A stretch of 64,000 nt of DNA, from positions 1 through 64,000 of the forward strand of contig NZ_JAJFZM010000003.1 of NCBI RefSeq assembly GCF_020733705.1. The letters are read 5' to 3'. The DNA is from Nocardia australiensis. GTDB lineage: Bacteria; Actinomycetota; Actinomycetes; Mycobacteriales; Mycobacteriaceae. The notes below the pieces were generated by a model. It had not been told where the DNA came from and made no database searches. It saw nothing but the letters and a program-made list of their open reading frames with translations. The position numbers and the translations under genes were made by a program. Below are positions 28,419-37,163 of this stretch, in pieces; position 1 is the stretch's first letter, and every line of letters starts with the position of its first letter.

Positions 28419-29606
28419 TCAGACCGGCCCGAGCACCACCATCGAATTGTGCCCACCCATACCCAACGACAACTTCGCCGTCACACCGCCGTCGAACTTC
28501 GCCGGACCATCGAGCAATCGGGCGTAGCCGGGCGCCACGGTCGGCGCCGCGGGCACAATGCCCCGCTCGTAGCCGAGCGCGGCCGCCGCCACCTCGACGG
28601 CCGCCGACGCACCTTGGCAGTGTCCGACCAGCGGTTTGATCGCGTAGACCTCTGGACGATCACCGAATATCCGGCCCAGTAGGTCTCGTTCGGCCGCGTC
28701 GCACTGCTTGGTGCCGGTGCCGTGTGCGTTGAAATAGCGGACCTCATGCGGGGCGACATCGGCGTTGGCCAATGCCCGCCGGGCGCATTCGAAGATCTGG
28801 TCGTGGCCGGGCTCGACCGAAATCACGTGGTGCGCGTCATTGGTCATACCACCGCCGAGCACCGCCGCGTACGGACGTTCGACCGAGCGACTCAGGACGA
28901 ACGCCACCGACGCCTCCCCCATGCTGAAACCACGGCTGCCCTCCTGGAACGGCCGGGATGCCTCCAGCGGATCCGCATCGGCGACCGCAGCACCCAGCTC
29001 GACGAAGTGCTCGAGCATGTCGGGTGTGGCCGACATATCGGTGGCGACACAAATCACGTCGTCGGCGACACCGGCGTCCAGCCAAAGCTTGGCGGTGATC
29101 AGCGCGACGTTCGCCGAACTACAGGCCGCCGAGACATTCATCGCCGGACCATGAAACCCGTATTCCTGCAACAACACCGAGATCGGCGTGGATGGCAGCA
29201 GCCGCAGGTAGTCGCGGGAACGACGATGCCCGTGATCGACGGTGTAGAAATCCCGCCAGTTCACGACATCGCCGAGCACAATCGCGTGCAACAGCCCGAC
29301 CGTGCGTCCGGGCCGCCAGCCGCGCTCGGTCGCGTCCGCGATCGCCTCGCGCGCGGATTCGTGCATGGCGCGCGCGTAGCGACTAGTGCTGACCGCCGGG
29401 TCGCCGCCCTCCGGAATCAGCGAAACCCATGCGTTCTGGTCGCGTCCCGGCCCGTACCCGGACTGCAGGCCCGCCGCCGATTTGCCGCTGAGCAACCCCC
29501 GCCACAAATCTTCCCGACCCCAGCCGTACGCAGTTACCGCACCGATTCCGGCGATGGTCATATGATCTTGATACTGCTGTTCGGTACGCTCGTTCGGGCC
29601 AGGCAT
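28419..29606 (-). CDS. Beta-ketoacyl synthase (FabF/KAS II-like, stand-alone)
   Basis: 395 residues from the ATG at 29606, AAGGAG seven bases upstream. Thiolase-fold condensing enzyme with a full Cys-His-His set: NVSAACSSAN, NAHGTGTK, IKPLVGHCQGAS. It would condense malonyl-ACP with an acyl chain. No ACP, malonyltransferase or reductase is adjacent, so it is an orphan; a mycolate, lipid or polyketide role cannot be assigned. It is divergent from the PAS-GGDEF gene. The 215-base region between them holds no other gene. Confidence 0.9.
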   Translation of the reverse strand: MPGPNERTEQQYQDHMTIAGIGAVTAYGWGREDLWRGLLSGKSAAGLQSGYGPGRDQNAWVSLIPEGGDPAVSTSRYARAMHESAREAIADATERGWRPGRTVGLLHAIVLGDVVNWRDFYTVDHGHRRSRDYLRLLPSTPISVLLQEYGFHGPAMNVSAACSSANVALITAKLWLDAGVADDVICVATDMSATPDMLEHFVELGAAVADADPLEASRPFQEGSRGFSMGEASVAFVLSRSVERPYAAVLGGGMTNDAHHVISVEPGHDQIFECARRALANADVAPHEVRYFNAHGTGTKQCDAAERDLLGRIFGDRPEVYAIKPLVGHCQGASAAVEVAAAALGYERGIVPAAPTVAPGYARLLDGPAKFDGGVTAKLSLGMGGHNSMVVLGPV

Positions 29607-29821
29607 AGCATCGCTCCTTCGCCGATCCCCGGGCTGACCAGCCGGTCGGCACGAGATGATGTTCACGGGAACCGGATTTGTAATGATCATCAGACAAGGC
29701 CCGATAGCGTGCCCGAACTGTGATCGAAGCAATAGCGTCGATAGTGTGATCTTGCACACGTCGAGACCAGAATAATCCCATGTTCCAATGACCATGAGCG
29801 GGTCGATGATCGGGGGTTCGA

Positions 29822-31162
29822 GTGCGTGAGGACAAAACCGACGGCGCGGTTGACGCCGATCAACTGGCCCTGCGATATCAATCCCTGCTCGAGCACACAC
29901 CCGACGGCATCTGTGTGCACGAGCGCGGCACCGTCGTCTATGTGAACGCGGCGATGGTGCGGATACTGGCCGCGAGAGACGCGGACGAGGTCGTCGGGCA
30001 GCCGCTGACCCAGTTCGTCCATCCCCGTTCGGTGCTCGGCATGATCGAACGCATCAGCACCCTGGCGCATTCCGGCGATGCCTCCGAGCCCGCCGAGATG
30101 ACGCTGATGCGGCTGGACGGCGACACCGTCCCCGTCGAGACGGTCTCGGTACTCACCGGCTGGCACAACCATCTCGCCTATCAGGTGATCGTGCACGATC
30201 TCACCGCACAGCGCGCAGCGGAGACCGCCGCGCGGCGTGCCGAACAACACTTCACCACCGTTGTCTCGCAGCTCGAGGAAGGCGTCGTGGTGATCGGCCG
30301 CGACGGACGCATCGAATCGGCCAATCCGGCCGCACAGCGGATATTCGGCACCGACGATCGGATCGGCGATCTGGTCGGCATGGTGATCGCCGGGCTGCCG
30401 CTGGCACTGCTCGACGCCAACGCACAGCCGCTGCCCGCGACCCGGCATCCGGTCGCGCGCACGCTGGCCACCGGCGAAACGATCACCGGCTACATCTTCG
30501 GCGTCGATCGGCCGGACGGGCAGCGACGCTGGTTGTCGGGCAGTAGCCGGCTACTCAATCCGGGAGACCCCCACTCCCCTGCCGTGTCCTCCTTCGCTGA
30601 CATCACCGAATTCCGGGCCAGCAGAAGGCAATTGGAATACCAGGCCACCCACGATTCGCTGACCGGACTGGCCAACCGGTCGCTGATCCTGTCGCAGCTG
30701 TCCGGTGCGCTCGCCACCGGTGACGCGTTGCCGGTGTCGTCGGTGATGTTCATCGATCTGGACGGATTCAAGGAAATCAACGACACGCTCGGCCACGCGA
30801 TCGGCGATACCGTGCTGCAGATCGTCGCGCAGCGGCTGCAACGATCGTTGCGCGGTGATGACCTCGTCGGCAGGCTCGGCGGCGACGAATTCCTGGTGCT
30901 GCTGTCCGGTCCGGTCCGGCATGTCGATGTCGAGGCGCTGGTGACGCGGCTACGTGGGGCGATGTCCGAACCGATCATCGCGCGCGGCCATCGCATCGAG
31001 GTGAACGCCTCGATCGGGGTCACCGAACTCACGCCAGGCGACAATCGAACCCCGGAAGCGGTACTGCACGACGCCGACCTGGCGATGTACCGCGCCAAAC
31101 CGGCCAGGCACCGCGAAGGCACCGCCCTCGGCCGCCGTACCGACAACACCCACGCTTCCTGA
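29822..31162 (+). CDS. PAS-PAS-GGDEF diguanylate cyclase
   Basis: 446 residues, GTG start. Two PAS domains occupy roughly residues 15-135 (YQSLLEHTPDGICVHERGTVVYVN) and 140-270 (FTTVVSQLEEGVVVIGRDGRI), ending in a PAC segment. The GGDEF domain follows (~275-435) with active-site GRLGGDEFLVLL intact and the inhibitory I-site RGDD five residues upstream. It should make cyclic-di-GMP with product inhibition, under control of a signal sensed by the PAS domains. No membrane span or EAL domain, so it is a soluble cyclase. Confidence 0.93.
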   Translation: MREDKTDGAVDADQLALRYQSLLEHTPDGICVHERGTVVYVNAAMVRILAARDADEVVGQPLTQFVHPRSVLGMIERISTLAHSGDASEPAEMTLMRLDGDTVPVETVSVLTGWHNHLAYQVIVHDLTAQRAAETAARRAEQHFTTVVSQLEEGVVVIGRDGRIESANPAAQRIFGTDDRIGDLVGMVIAGLPLALLDANAQPLPATRHPVARTLATGETITGYIFGVDRPDGQRRWLSGSSRLLNPGDPHSPAVSSFADITEFRASRRQLEYQATHDSLTGLANRSLILSQLSGALATGDALPVSSVMFIDLDGFKEINDTLGHAIGDTVLQIVAQRLQRSLRGDDLVGRLGGDEFLVLLSGPVRHVDVEALVTRLRGAMSEPIIARGHRIEVNASIGVTELTPGDNRTPEAVLHDADLAMYRAKPARHREGTALGRRTDNTHAS

Positions 31163-31345
31163 AGGTCTCCTCGATGATTGCGGCATTTCGTCACGGCCGT
31201 CGGCGACACGACACCGGGCGCCGCACCTGCGATTACGGCGAGCACCCCGAACCCGCAGTAGACTCGATAACTCTGTTTTCCGAGCGTTCCCGTGTACTCC
31301 GCCCGTCGGACTGCGCGCGCTCATCGCGGTGACAAGGAGTTCAGT

Positions 31346-33676
31346 TTGCCCGACCGTCTACAGGCCGTCTCGAACGACCTGCAAGCAGTCGCAAGCGGTC
31401 AGGACCGCGCCGCAACCAACGGCGCGCCCGAGCGGAACCGCGACATCGACCACGAAAAGGCGTATCTGTCGGTGCTGTATGAACGGCTCGACGGCATGCG
31501 CGATTATGCCGACAACCGGTTGCGTACTGTCCTGCTCGAAACCGGCGGCACTCCGCAGGCTCGTAGCGAACGCGAATCGTTCAGCCAGCTCTACACCGAG
31601 GACCTGGCCAAATATGATGCCGCCGAACACGGCCTGTGTTTCGGGCGGATCGATCTGGATGGTGAGCACCGCTATATCGGCAGGCTCGGAATTCTCGACG
31701 AGAAAGACGACTACGAAACGCTGCTGCTGGATTGGCGTGCGCCGCTGGCCCGCCCGTTCTATCTGGCGACCACAGCGGCACCGGATGGGGTGACTCGCCG
31801 ACGGCATATTCGGTCCCGTAACCGCCAGGTCACCGCGATCAACGATGAATACCTCGATCTCGACGCCGCCCAGATCGCCGGGGCTACCGACTCCGGCGGC
31901 GGCGTCGGTAGCGAGAGCGCCCTGCTCGCGGCGCTCAATGCCGCCCGCACCGGCCATATGAACGACATCGTCGAGACCATTCAGCATGAGCAGGACGCGA
32001 TCATCCGCTCCGAGCACAAGAGCGTGCTGGTGGTGCAGGGCGGACCGGGCACCGGCAAGACTGCCGTCGCACTGCACCGTGCCGCGTTCCTGCTCTACAC
32101 CTACCGCCAGCAGCTGGCCAAGGCCGGCGTGCTGATCATCGGCCCGAACGCGACGTTCCTGGATTACATCGGCCAGGTGCTGCCCTCACTCGGCGAAACC
32201 GGCGTGCTGCTGTCCACCGTCGGCGACCTGTATCCGGGCGTGAAGGCGACGCGCGAGGACTCATTGCGTGCCGGTGAGATCAAGGGCTCGCTGGCCATTC
32301 TCGAGGTACTCAAGCGGGCCGTACGCGATCGACAGGCGGTGCCGACCGAGCCGATCCGGCTGAGCTTCGACGGCTACCCGGTCACCCTCGACCGCAAAAT
32401 CGCGACCCGGGCTCGCGGGCGAGCGCGTTCCTCGCGCCGACCGCACAACCTGGCCCGGCCGATCTTCGCGAGCTCGGTACTCGACGCACTTGCCGACCAG
32501 CTGGCCCAAACCATGGGCGCCGACCTGTCCGGTGGCCAAAGTTTGCTCAGCCGAACCGATCTCGCCGAAATCCGGGACGAGATGCGCACCGATCCCGCAA
32601 TCCAGGCGGCCATCGGCAAGCTGTGGCCGATTCTCTCGCCACAGGACGTACTCGCCGACCTCCTCGCCGACCGGAAGGCCCTCGACCGCGTCGCGAACAG
32701 CCTCGCCCCGGCCGACCGGACCGAGCTGCTGCGGCCCGACAACGGTGAATTCAGCGCGGCCGACGCGCCGCTGCTCGACGAATTGGCCGAGCTGCTCGGC
32801 GTCGACGACGCCGAGGAACGCGAACGCGCGAAACGGCGTTGGCGAGCGCAGCTGGCCGAGGCACAGGACGCGCTGGACATTCTGACCGGTTCCGCGCCAC
32901 AGGATTTGGAGGACGAGCTCGACCCCGAGATCTTGATGGCCTACGACCTCATCGATGCGAGCCAGCTCGCCGAACGCCAGAACGTGCGGGCCAGGCAGAC
33001 CACCGCCGAACGCGCCGCGGGTGACCGCACCTGGACCTACGGCCATGTGATCGTGGACGAGGCGCAGGAACTCTCGGAAATGGCCTGGCGAATGGTGATG
33101 CGCCGCATCCCGAATCGCTGGATCACCGTCGTCGGCGACGTGGCGCAAACCGGTGACCCGGCGGGCGCGTCGTCGTGGCAGACGATGCTGGAACCCTATG
33201 TCGCCAAACGCTGGAAGCTGACCGAGTTGACGGTGAACTATCGGACACCGGCGGAGATCATGGACATCGCCGCGGACGTGCTCAACGCCATCGACCCGAC
33301 GGTGACGTCGCCGCGCTCGGTCCGCGAGACCGGGCAACCACCGCGCGCCTACCCGGTCACCGCAGGCCAGTTGTATGGCGAGGTCGCACGATTGGTGGCC
33401 ACCGAACACGGCCCGGGCACCACCGCGGTCATCGCGCCGCACGACCTTGTCCCGAAGCTCGCCGATCTGGCGGGCGAATCGGTGCGAGTGCTCACGGTGC
33501 ACGACGTCAAGGGTTTGGAGTTCGACGCGGTGTATCTCGTCGAGCCCACAGAGATCCTCGCGGAATCGCCACGAGGTCTCAACGATCTGTATGTCGCGTT
33601 GACCCGCGCCACCCAGCGCCTCGGCGTCGTACACACCGGCGAGCTGCCCTCGGTACTGCGAGTTCTGAACCGCTAG
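31346..33676 (+). CDS. helD: HelD-type RNA polymerase recycling ATPase
   Basis: 776 residues. The TTG at 31346 (LPDRLQAVSNDLQ) is chosen because AAGGAG lies six bases upstream and homology starts there. Long N-terminal coiled coil, then superfamily 1 helicase-like ATPase: Walker A VQGGPGTGKTAVALHRAAF, Walker B VIVDEAQELSEMAWRM, motif VGDVAQTGDPAG, and C-terminal VHDVKGLEFDAVYLV and LYVALTRATQRLGVVH. The short 1A-1B arrangement without a helicase 2B domain fits HelD rather than UvrD/PcrA. Actinobacterial HelD removes stalled RNA polymerase from DNA, and some members protect against rifamycins. Confidence 0.88.
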   Translation: MPDRLQAVSNDLQAVASGQDRAATNGAPERNRDIDHEKAYLSVLYERLDGMRDYADNRLRTVLLETGGTPQARSERESFSQLYTEDLAKYDAAEHGLCFGRIDLDGEHRYIGRLGILDEKDDYETLLLDWRAPLARPFYLATTAAPDGVTRRRHIRSRNRQVTAINDEYLDLDAAQIAGATDSGGGVGSESALLAALNAARTGHMNDIVETIQHEQDAIIRSEHKSVLVVQGGPGTGKTAVALHRAAFLLYTYRQQLAKAGVLIIGPNATFLDYIGQVLPSLGETGVLLSTVGDLYPGVKATREDSLRAGEIKGSLAILEVLKRAVRDRQAVPTEPIRLSFDGYPVTLDRKIATRARGRARSSRRPHNLARPIFASSVLDALADQLAQTMGADLSGGQSLLSRTDLAEIRDEMRTDPAIQAAIGKLWPILSPQDVLADLLADRKALDRVANSLAPADRTELLRPDNGEFSAADAPLLDELAELLGVDDAEERERAKRRWRAQLAEAQDALDILTGSAPQDLEDELDPEILMAYDLIDASQLAERQNVRARQTTAERAAGDRTWTYGHVIVDEAQELSEMAWRMVMRRIPNRWITVVGDVAQTGDPAGASSWQTMLEPYVAKRWKLTELTVNYRTPAEIMDIAADVLNAIDPTVTSPRSVRETGQPPRAYPVTAGQLYGEVARLVATEHGPGTTAVIAPHDLVPKLADLAGESVRVLTVHDVKGLEFDAVYLVEPTEILAESPRGLNDLYVALTRATQRLGVVHTGELPSVLRVLNR

Positions 33677-34061
33677 TACTGCGCCGCAGCGAAGCAGTCG
33701 CCACCGGCGGCCGCGCATGGCTCGACCCGAACAAAAACCCCGTCGTCTCGGCGAAAGCCGGGGCGGCGGAGTTTCGATCGGTACCTACTCAGGAGGGCTG
33801 ATCGGGACACGGAGAAATCTGCCGTCGATGAGGTAGTCGGCTCGAGCAGCGCGAGCGGGCCGGGTCGTGGCACGGACGATGCAGTGGCTAGCGTCACTTC
33901 GTCGTGTTGATCGGGTACTCAGGGTGCTGGTGGCGTCGACTGATCGGACCGCGAATCCACGGTTCAGACGGGCGGTCTCGGCACGGGAGCTGACCCGGGA
34001 CCAACGCTGATGATCGCGGCGACCGCGAATCCTTTCCGCGCCTCAACCCTCTTATAGATGT
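33677..34061. other. Intergenic region downstream of helD and promoter of the ECF operon
   Basis: About 385 bp with no convincing gene on either strand. A hairpin (CCCC...GGGG around a GAAA tetraloop, 33738-33763) may end helD. A TATAGAT element at 34053-34059 may be the -10 of the sigma-factor operon, followed by a 6-bp stem GCGGGC/GCCCGC at 34062-34079 in the leader. Confidence 0.4.
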
Positions 34062-34097
34062 GCGGGCAACCGGGCCCGCGGATCGAAGGAGGTCGGA

Positions 34098-34187
34098 ATG
34101 GTTGTTGTCGTCGTCGCCGTGGTGGTCGCGGCCGGACTACTGTGCAGTTGCATGCTCATCCTGCGTCGGAGGCGTTCCCGTGGCTGA
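34098..34187 (+). CDS. 29-residue single-span membrane peptide
   Basis: A short frame of 30 codons: ATG with an excellent ribosome site (GAAGGAGG, six bases before). It encodes a pure hydrophobic helix (MVVVVVAVVVAAGLLCSCMLIL) with a Cys-Ser-Cys motif and a basic RRRRSRG tail. Its stop codon overlaps the GTG of the sigma factor by eight bases, so translation of the two is coupled. Too short for usual gene callers. It could be a membrane regulator of the sigma factor or only a translational leader; function is unknown. Confidence 0.65.
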   Translation: MVVVVVAVVVAAGLLCSCMLILRRRRSRG

Positions 34188-34734
34188 TTTCACGAGAACT
34201 CCGTGGCCGGAGGAACAACTCGTCGCCGCGGCCCGCGACGGAGACCAGGTATCGATCGCCGCGTTGGTCTCGGGCTCCTATCCCCACGTCCAGCGCTTCG
34301 CGCTCTCACTGTGCGCCAACAGTCAGGACGCCGAGGACGCGGCGCAGGAAGCGATAATCGTGCTGTTCCGGAAAATCGGAACGTTGCGTGCGGCCGGCGC
34401 CCTCGCCTCGTGGATGTTCCGCATCGTGCGCAACGAATGCATGCGCCGCCTGCGCTCCCCGGTCCGCCGTGAAACAGCCGTCGAAACCCTCACCGCGTCC
34501 GCCGAGGACGATGTGCTGGCCCGCTGGGAAATCGAGCGCGTCACCACCGCTATCGCCGCGCTGCCCGATGATCAGCGACAGGTGCTGATCATGCGCGATG
34601 TGCAGGGGCTGCCCGGAAGCACCGTGGCCAGAGCCCTCGGATTGAGTACGGCGGCAATGAAATCCCGGCTCCACCGCGCCCGCACCACCCTCCGCACCCA
34701 GCTCGAAGTTCCGAATGAGAGCACACCGCAATGA
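34180..34734 (+). CDS. ECF (extracytoplasmic function) sigma factor
   Basis: 184 residues from the GTG at 34180 with GGAGG seven bases before, overlapping the membrane peptide. Region 2 reads LVSGSYPHVQRFALSLCANSQDAEDAAQEAIIVLFRKIGTL and region 4 reads IAALPDDQRQVLIMRDVQGLPGSTVARALGLSTAAMKSRLHRAR. No C-terminal extension. The stop overlaps the next gene's ATG (ATGA), so three genes form one tight operon. No classical zinc-binding anti-sigma (HxxxCxxC) is next to it; the flanking small membrane proteins may take that role. Confidence 0.92.
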   Translation: MADFTRTPWPEEQLVAAARDGDQVSIAALVSGSYPHVQRFALSLCANSQDAEDAAQEAIIVLFRKIGTLRAAGALASWMFRIVRNECMRRLRSPVRRETAVETLTASAEDDVLARWEIERVTTAIAALPDDQRQVLIMRDVQGLPGSTVARALGLSTAAMKSRLHRARTTLRTQLEVPNESTPQ

Positions 34735-35045
34735 AAGACAGTGCCGGACAAGAGGAATCAATATTCGCTAGCAGCTCGGTGGCCGTGCATCTGACGCGCG
34801 GAGCGATCGGATTCGGACTGATCGTGGCGTCGATCGCATCGATTCCCGCCTTCGGCCTGATCGCACTGCTCCTGCTGCCGGCCGGCGTCGTCGCCCTGCG
34901 CGGCTGCCCCACCTGCTGGGCAATCGGTCTGGCGCAGACGATCTCGCGCGGACGACTGCGACGAACCTGCACCGACGGCCAGTGCCGATTGCCGATACCA
35001 AGCCGGTCACGCTCGATCTGTTGCTGGCGGCGCACCGCCAATTGA
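34731..35045 (+). CDS. Small Cys-containing membrane protein, sigma-factor partner
   Basis: 104 residues, ATG overlapping the sigma-factor stop. Two adjacent hydrophobic helices (AIGFGLIVASIASIPAFGL, ALLLLPAGVVALRGCPTCW) carry the motif RGCPTCWAIGL, typical of small DUF2892/YgaP-like membrane proteins. The tail adds two more cysteines (TCTDGQC). A Cys-x-x-Cys pair near the membrane suggests redox or metal sensing. With the sigma factor this could be an anti-sigma or sensor unit; inference only. Confidence 0.75.
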   Translation: MKDSAGQEESIFASSSVAVHLTRGAIGFGLIVASIASIPAFGLIALLLLPAGVVALRGCPTCWAIGLAQTISRGRLRRTCTDGQCRLPIPSRSRSICCWRRTAN

Positions 35046-35089
35046 TGGCTCCGGGCTACTACGCCGCTCGCGAGTCCGGCGCACTCACC

Positions 35090-36172
35090 TCACGCTTCGC
35101 TGTCCTTCGGATAGGCGAAAGCTGGAACACCGTGCGGCATCGCACGAGCCAGCACGACCGGCTCGGCACCGCCGAGCCGGACCGTGAGCCGGAAACCGTT
35201 GCGATCATCAGAATTGTTCTGGGGTTCGAAAGCGACACAGGCGAATCCGGCATCCGGACGCGACGCGGCGGCCAGTCGTTCGAGCTCTGCGGTGACCGCC
35301 TGCCATTCGTCCTCGTTCACGTACTGACTCATCACCGAATGCCAGACGAGGGTCAGTGTCCCGGGCATCAGTTGGATGTCGGCGAGGAAATCCCTGGCAC
35401 CGGTAACGACGATATCGGCGGGAATCTTCTCGGCGAGCCGCAAAGCCCCCTCGAGCCGGGCCGCACGCGCGAAATGATCCGGCCAGACATAGGCACGCAA
35501 CGCAAACGAATCGCGCGGCGACAACGGATCCAACGGCGTCGGATCGCAACCCCGACGCTCGACGACAGTGACACGCGGATGGCGGCGCACGGCCCCGACC
35601 AGCCACTGCGGCACCGGCCCCCGCCAGGCATCGTCGATGATAACCGGCGAATCCTCGGGCCCCCATCCGATATCCCCACTGTCCCAACGGAAATGGTCGG
35701 CGCGCAGATTGAGTCCGCCGCTGGCCCCCAACTCCAGCAACCGGATCGGCAATGGGTTCGCATCCACCGCCGCCAGCAACCCGGCCATCAGCGGAACGGC
35801 CCTGCCGACCTCATTGGTCTGCGGCGGCCGGGTAAGCCAGTCACGTATCCACTCGGGCCGATCGATGACGACCTGCCGGAACGCCACCCAAGCATCGCCG
35901 GGATCACGCAGACGCAGCGCGGCTCCTGAGCTCGGATAGAACGGAGCGAGATCGTCTGCGGCGCCGGACAATACCAGCGCATGCACGCCCGCCAGCAAGC
36001 GCAGCGGCAGCGCGGATTCGAAGCGAATGTTCTCGTAGCCGTCCAGGACCGCGGCACAGGGCCCACGCTCGCCGATGTCACGGGCGATGTCACGCAGCAG
36101 CGAGCCATACAGCGGTGAGCCGAGTTTGTCACAGGCCTTCGCCTGCAGTTCGAATTGCCGTACAAGATCCAT
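35090..36172 (-). CDS. DUF2332 family protein
   Basis: 360 residues. Markers of DUF2332 are LGSPLYGSLLRDIARDI near the start, LLELGASGGLNLRADHFRW in the middle (a glycine-rich, methyltransferase-like loop) and LTLVWHSVMSQYV toward the C-terminus. The fold is predicted to resemble SAM-dependent methyltransferases, but activity is not established. It is transcribed divergently from the citrate synthase remnant, sharing a palindromic promoter element. Confidence 0.88.
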   Translation of the reverse strand: MDLVRQFELQAKACDKLGSPLYGSLLRDIARDIGERGPCAAVLDGYENIRFESALPLRLLAGVHALVLSGAADDLAPFYPSSGAALRLRDPGDAWVAFRQVVIDRPEWIRDWLTRPPQTNEVGRAVPLMAGLLAAVDANPLPIRLLELGASGGLNLRADHFRWDSGDIGWGPEDSPVIIDDAWRGPVPQWLVGAVRRHPRVTVVERRGCDPTPLDPLSPRDSFALRAYVWPDHFARAARLEGALRLAEKIPADIVVTGARDFLADIQLMPGTLTLVWHSVMSQYVNEDEWQAVTAELERLAAASRPDAGFACVAFEPQNNSDDRNGFRLTVRLGGAEPVVLARAMPHGVPAFAYPKDSEA

Positions 36173-36201
36173 GGATGCACTGTGCGCCCCTCACCCACCA
36201 C

Positions 36202-36215
36202 AATCAATATTGATT
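36202..36215. promoter_or_regulatory. 14-bp palindrome in a divergent promoter
   Basis: AATCAATATTGATT is a perfect palindrome in an AT-rich patch, 11 bp before the citrate synthase ATG and 30 bp from the DUF2332 start. A likely operator, possibly bound by the helix-turn-helix at the N-terminus of the citrate synthase-like protein itself. Confidence 0.5.
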
Positions 36216-36226
36216 ATGGTCAACCC

Positions 36227-36775
36227 ATGGAGTGGATCGACGCCACCGCCGCCACCGAACGCCTCGGTGTGAAGCCCGCGACACTCTATGCCTACGGCAG
36301 CCGCGGTGTACTGACACGCCGATACGACCCGAAGCGGCGGCGCAGCCTGTTCGATCCCGCCGAGATCGAGGAGCTGGCGCGGCGTGGAAGACCGCGCCGC
36401 AAACCCGCGCCGACCGAGATAGCCATCGGCTCCCGCATCACCACATTGGGCACCGACCGGCCGTATTTCCGCGGTCGCGACGCCGTCGAACTGGCCGCAT
36501 CCCACAGATTCGAAGCGGTCGCCGAGTTGCTGTGGAGCGGCGAGGACACCGACAGCGGCCCCTGGCAATATCGCGAAGACGCGGTCGCGGCGGCGCGCAC
36601 GGTACAGGCCGGATTGCCCGACGGTCTGCTGCCGTTGGATCGGCTGCAGATCATCGTGACCACCTTGGCCGTCAGCGACCCCCTGCGGTTCCACCGAGAT
36701 CCCGCGGCCGTCGCGACCATCGCCCGCGCGGTGATCGCCGGCATGGTCGAGGCCCTACCGCAACTGTCAGCGCCA
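36227..36775 (+). pseudogene. Truncated helix-turn-helix citrate synthase
   Basis: Starts properly at MEWIDATAATERLGVKPATLYAYGSRGVL, a MerR/excisionase-like DNA-binding domain fused to citrate synthase, as in the actinobacterial citrate synthase 2 group. The small-domain part SRITTLGTDRPYFRGRDAVELAA...FEAVAELLWSG follows. After MVEALPQLSAPTG (about residue 183) similarity stops, and the frame runs antisense through the next gene. The catalytic histidines and aspartate of the large domain (another ~200 residues) are missing, so it cannot be an active citrate synthase. Confidence 0.75.
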
Positions 36776-37051
36776 ACCGGGCTCTCCGCGTCCGAGCCAG
36801 ACTTCGTAGTGGCCGTAGTCCATCGGACTGTGTACTCGCCGCACCGTAGCGGCGTACTCGCCGGGCGGCGATCCCGAGTACGTGTGAACCGTTTCAGCGC
36901 GGTGCATGAAAAGGGCGATCGCCACCACGTTCGTAACAACTACTCCCCCAAGCAAACCGGCGATCAGGCCTAGCAGCAGCGCTCGCCTTCGTTCTGTCAC
37001 CCTCTCCGAAGACGACGTCGGTCTCGTCATGGCACCATCATGCACCCCCAT
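36767..37051 (-). CDS. Small single-span membrane protein, possibly 3'-truncated
   Basis: 94 residues from the ATG at 37051 (MGVHDGAMTRP), AGGAGG eight bases upstream. A basic cytosolic N-terminus, one membrane span (ALLLGLIAGLLGGVVVTNVVAIALF) and a short outside domain ending MDYGHYEVWLGRGEPGWR. Its 3' end meets the broken end of the citrate synthase gene, so part of its C-terminal domain may have been lost by the same deletion. No recognised family. Confidence 0.6.
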   Translation of the reverse strand: MGVHDGAMTRPTSSSERVTERRRALLLGLIAGLLGGVVVTNVVAIALFMHRAETVHTYSGSPPGEYAATVRRVHSPMDYGHYEVWLGRGEPGWR

Positions 37052-37163
37052 GCCTGAGCCCTCCTGCCGCTGCCGTTGTCGACACAGAATCACGGGGCAA
37101 CGACACTAGAATGCCAGCCGCCCCGCGAGTCAGTTCGTACACATCGTGTCGGGCGAACTCACG

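Noticed and set aside
31163..31345. Rifamycin-associated element upstream of helD
   Set aside because: No conspicuous inverted repeat of that type was found in the 180 bases before the start.
32261..33718. 485-residue frame antisense to helD
   Set aside because: Opposite-strand shadow of a clear ATPase; no homology or ribosome site.
33798..33990. Minus-strand frame ending ADYLIDGRFLRVPISPPE
   Set aside because: The end looks protein-like, but the rest is Ser/Arg-rich with no start or known family.
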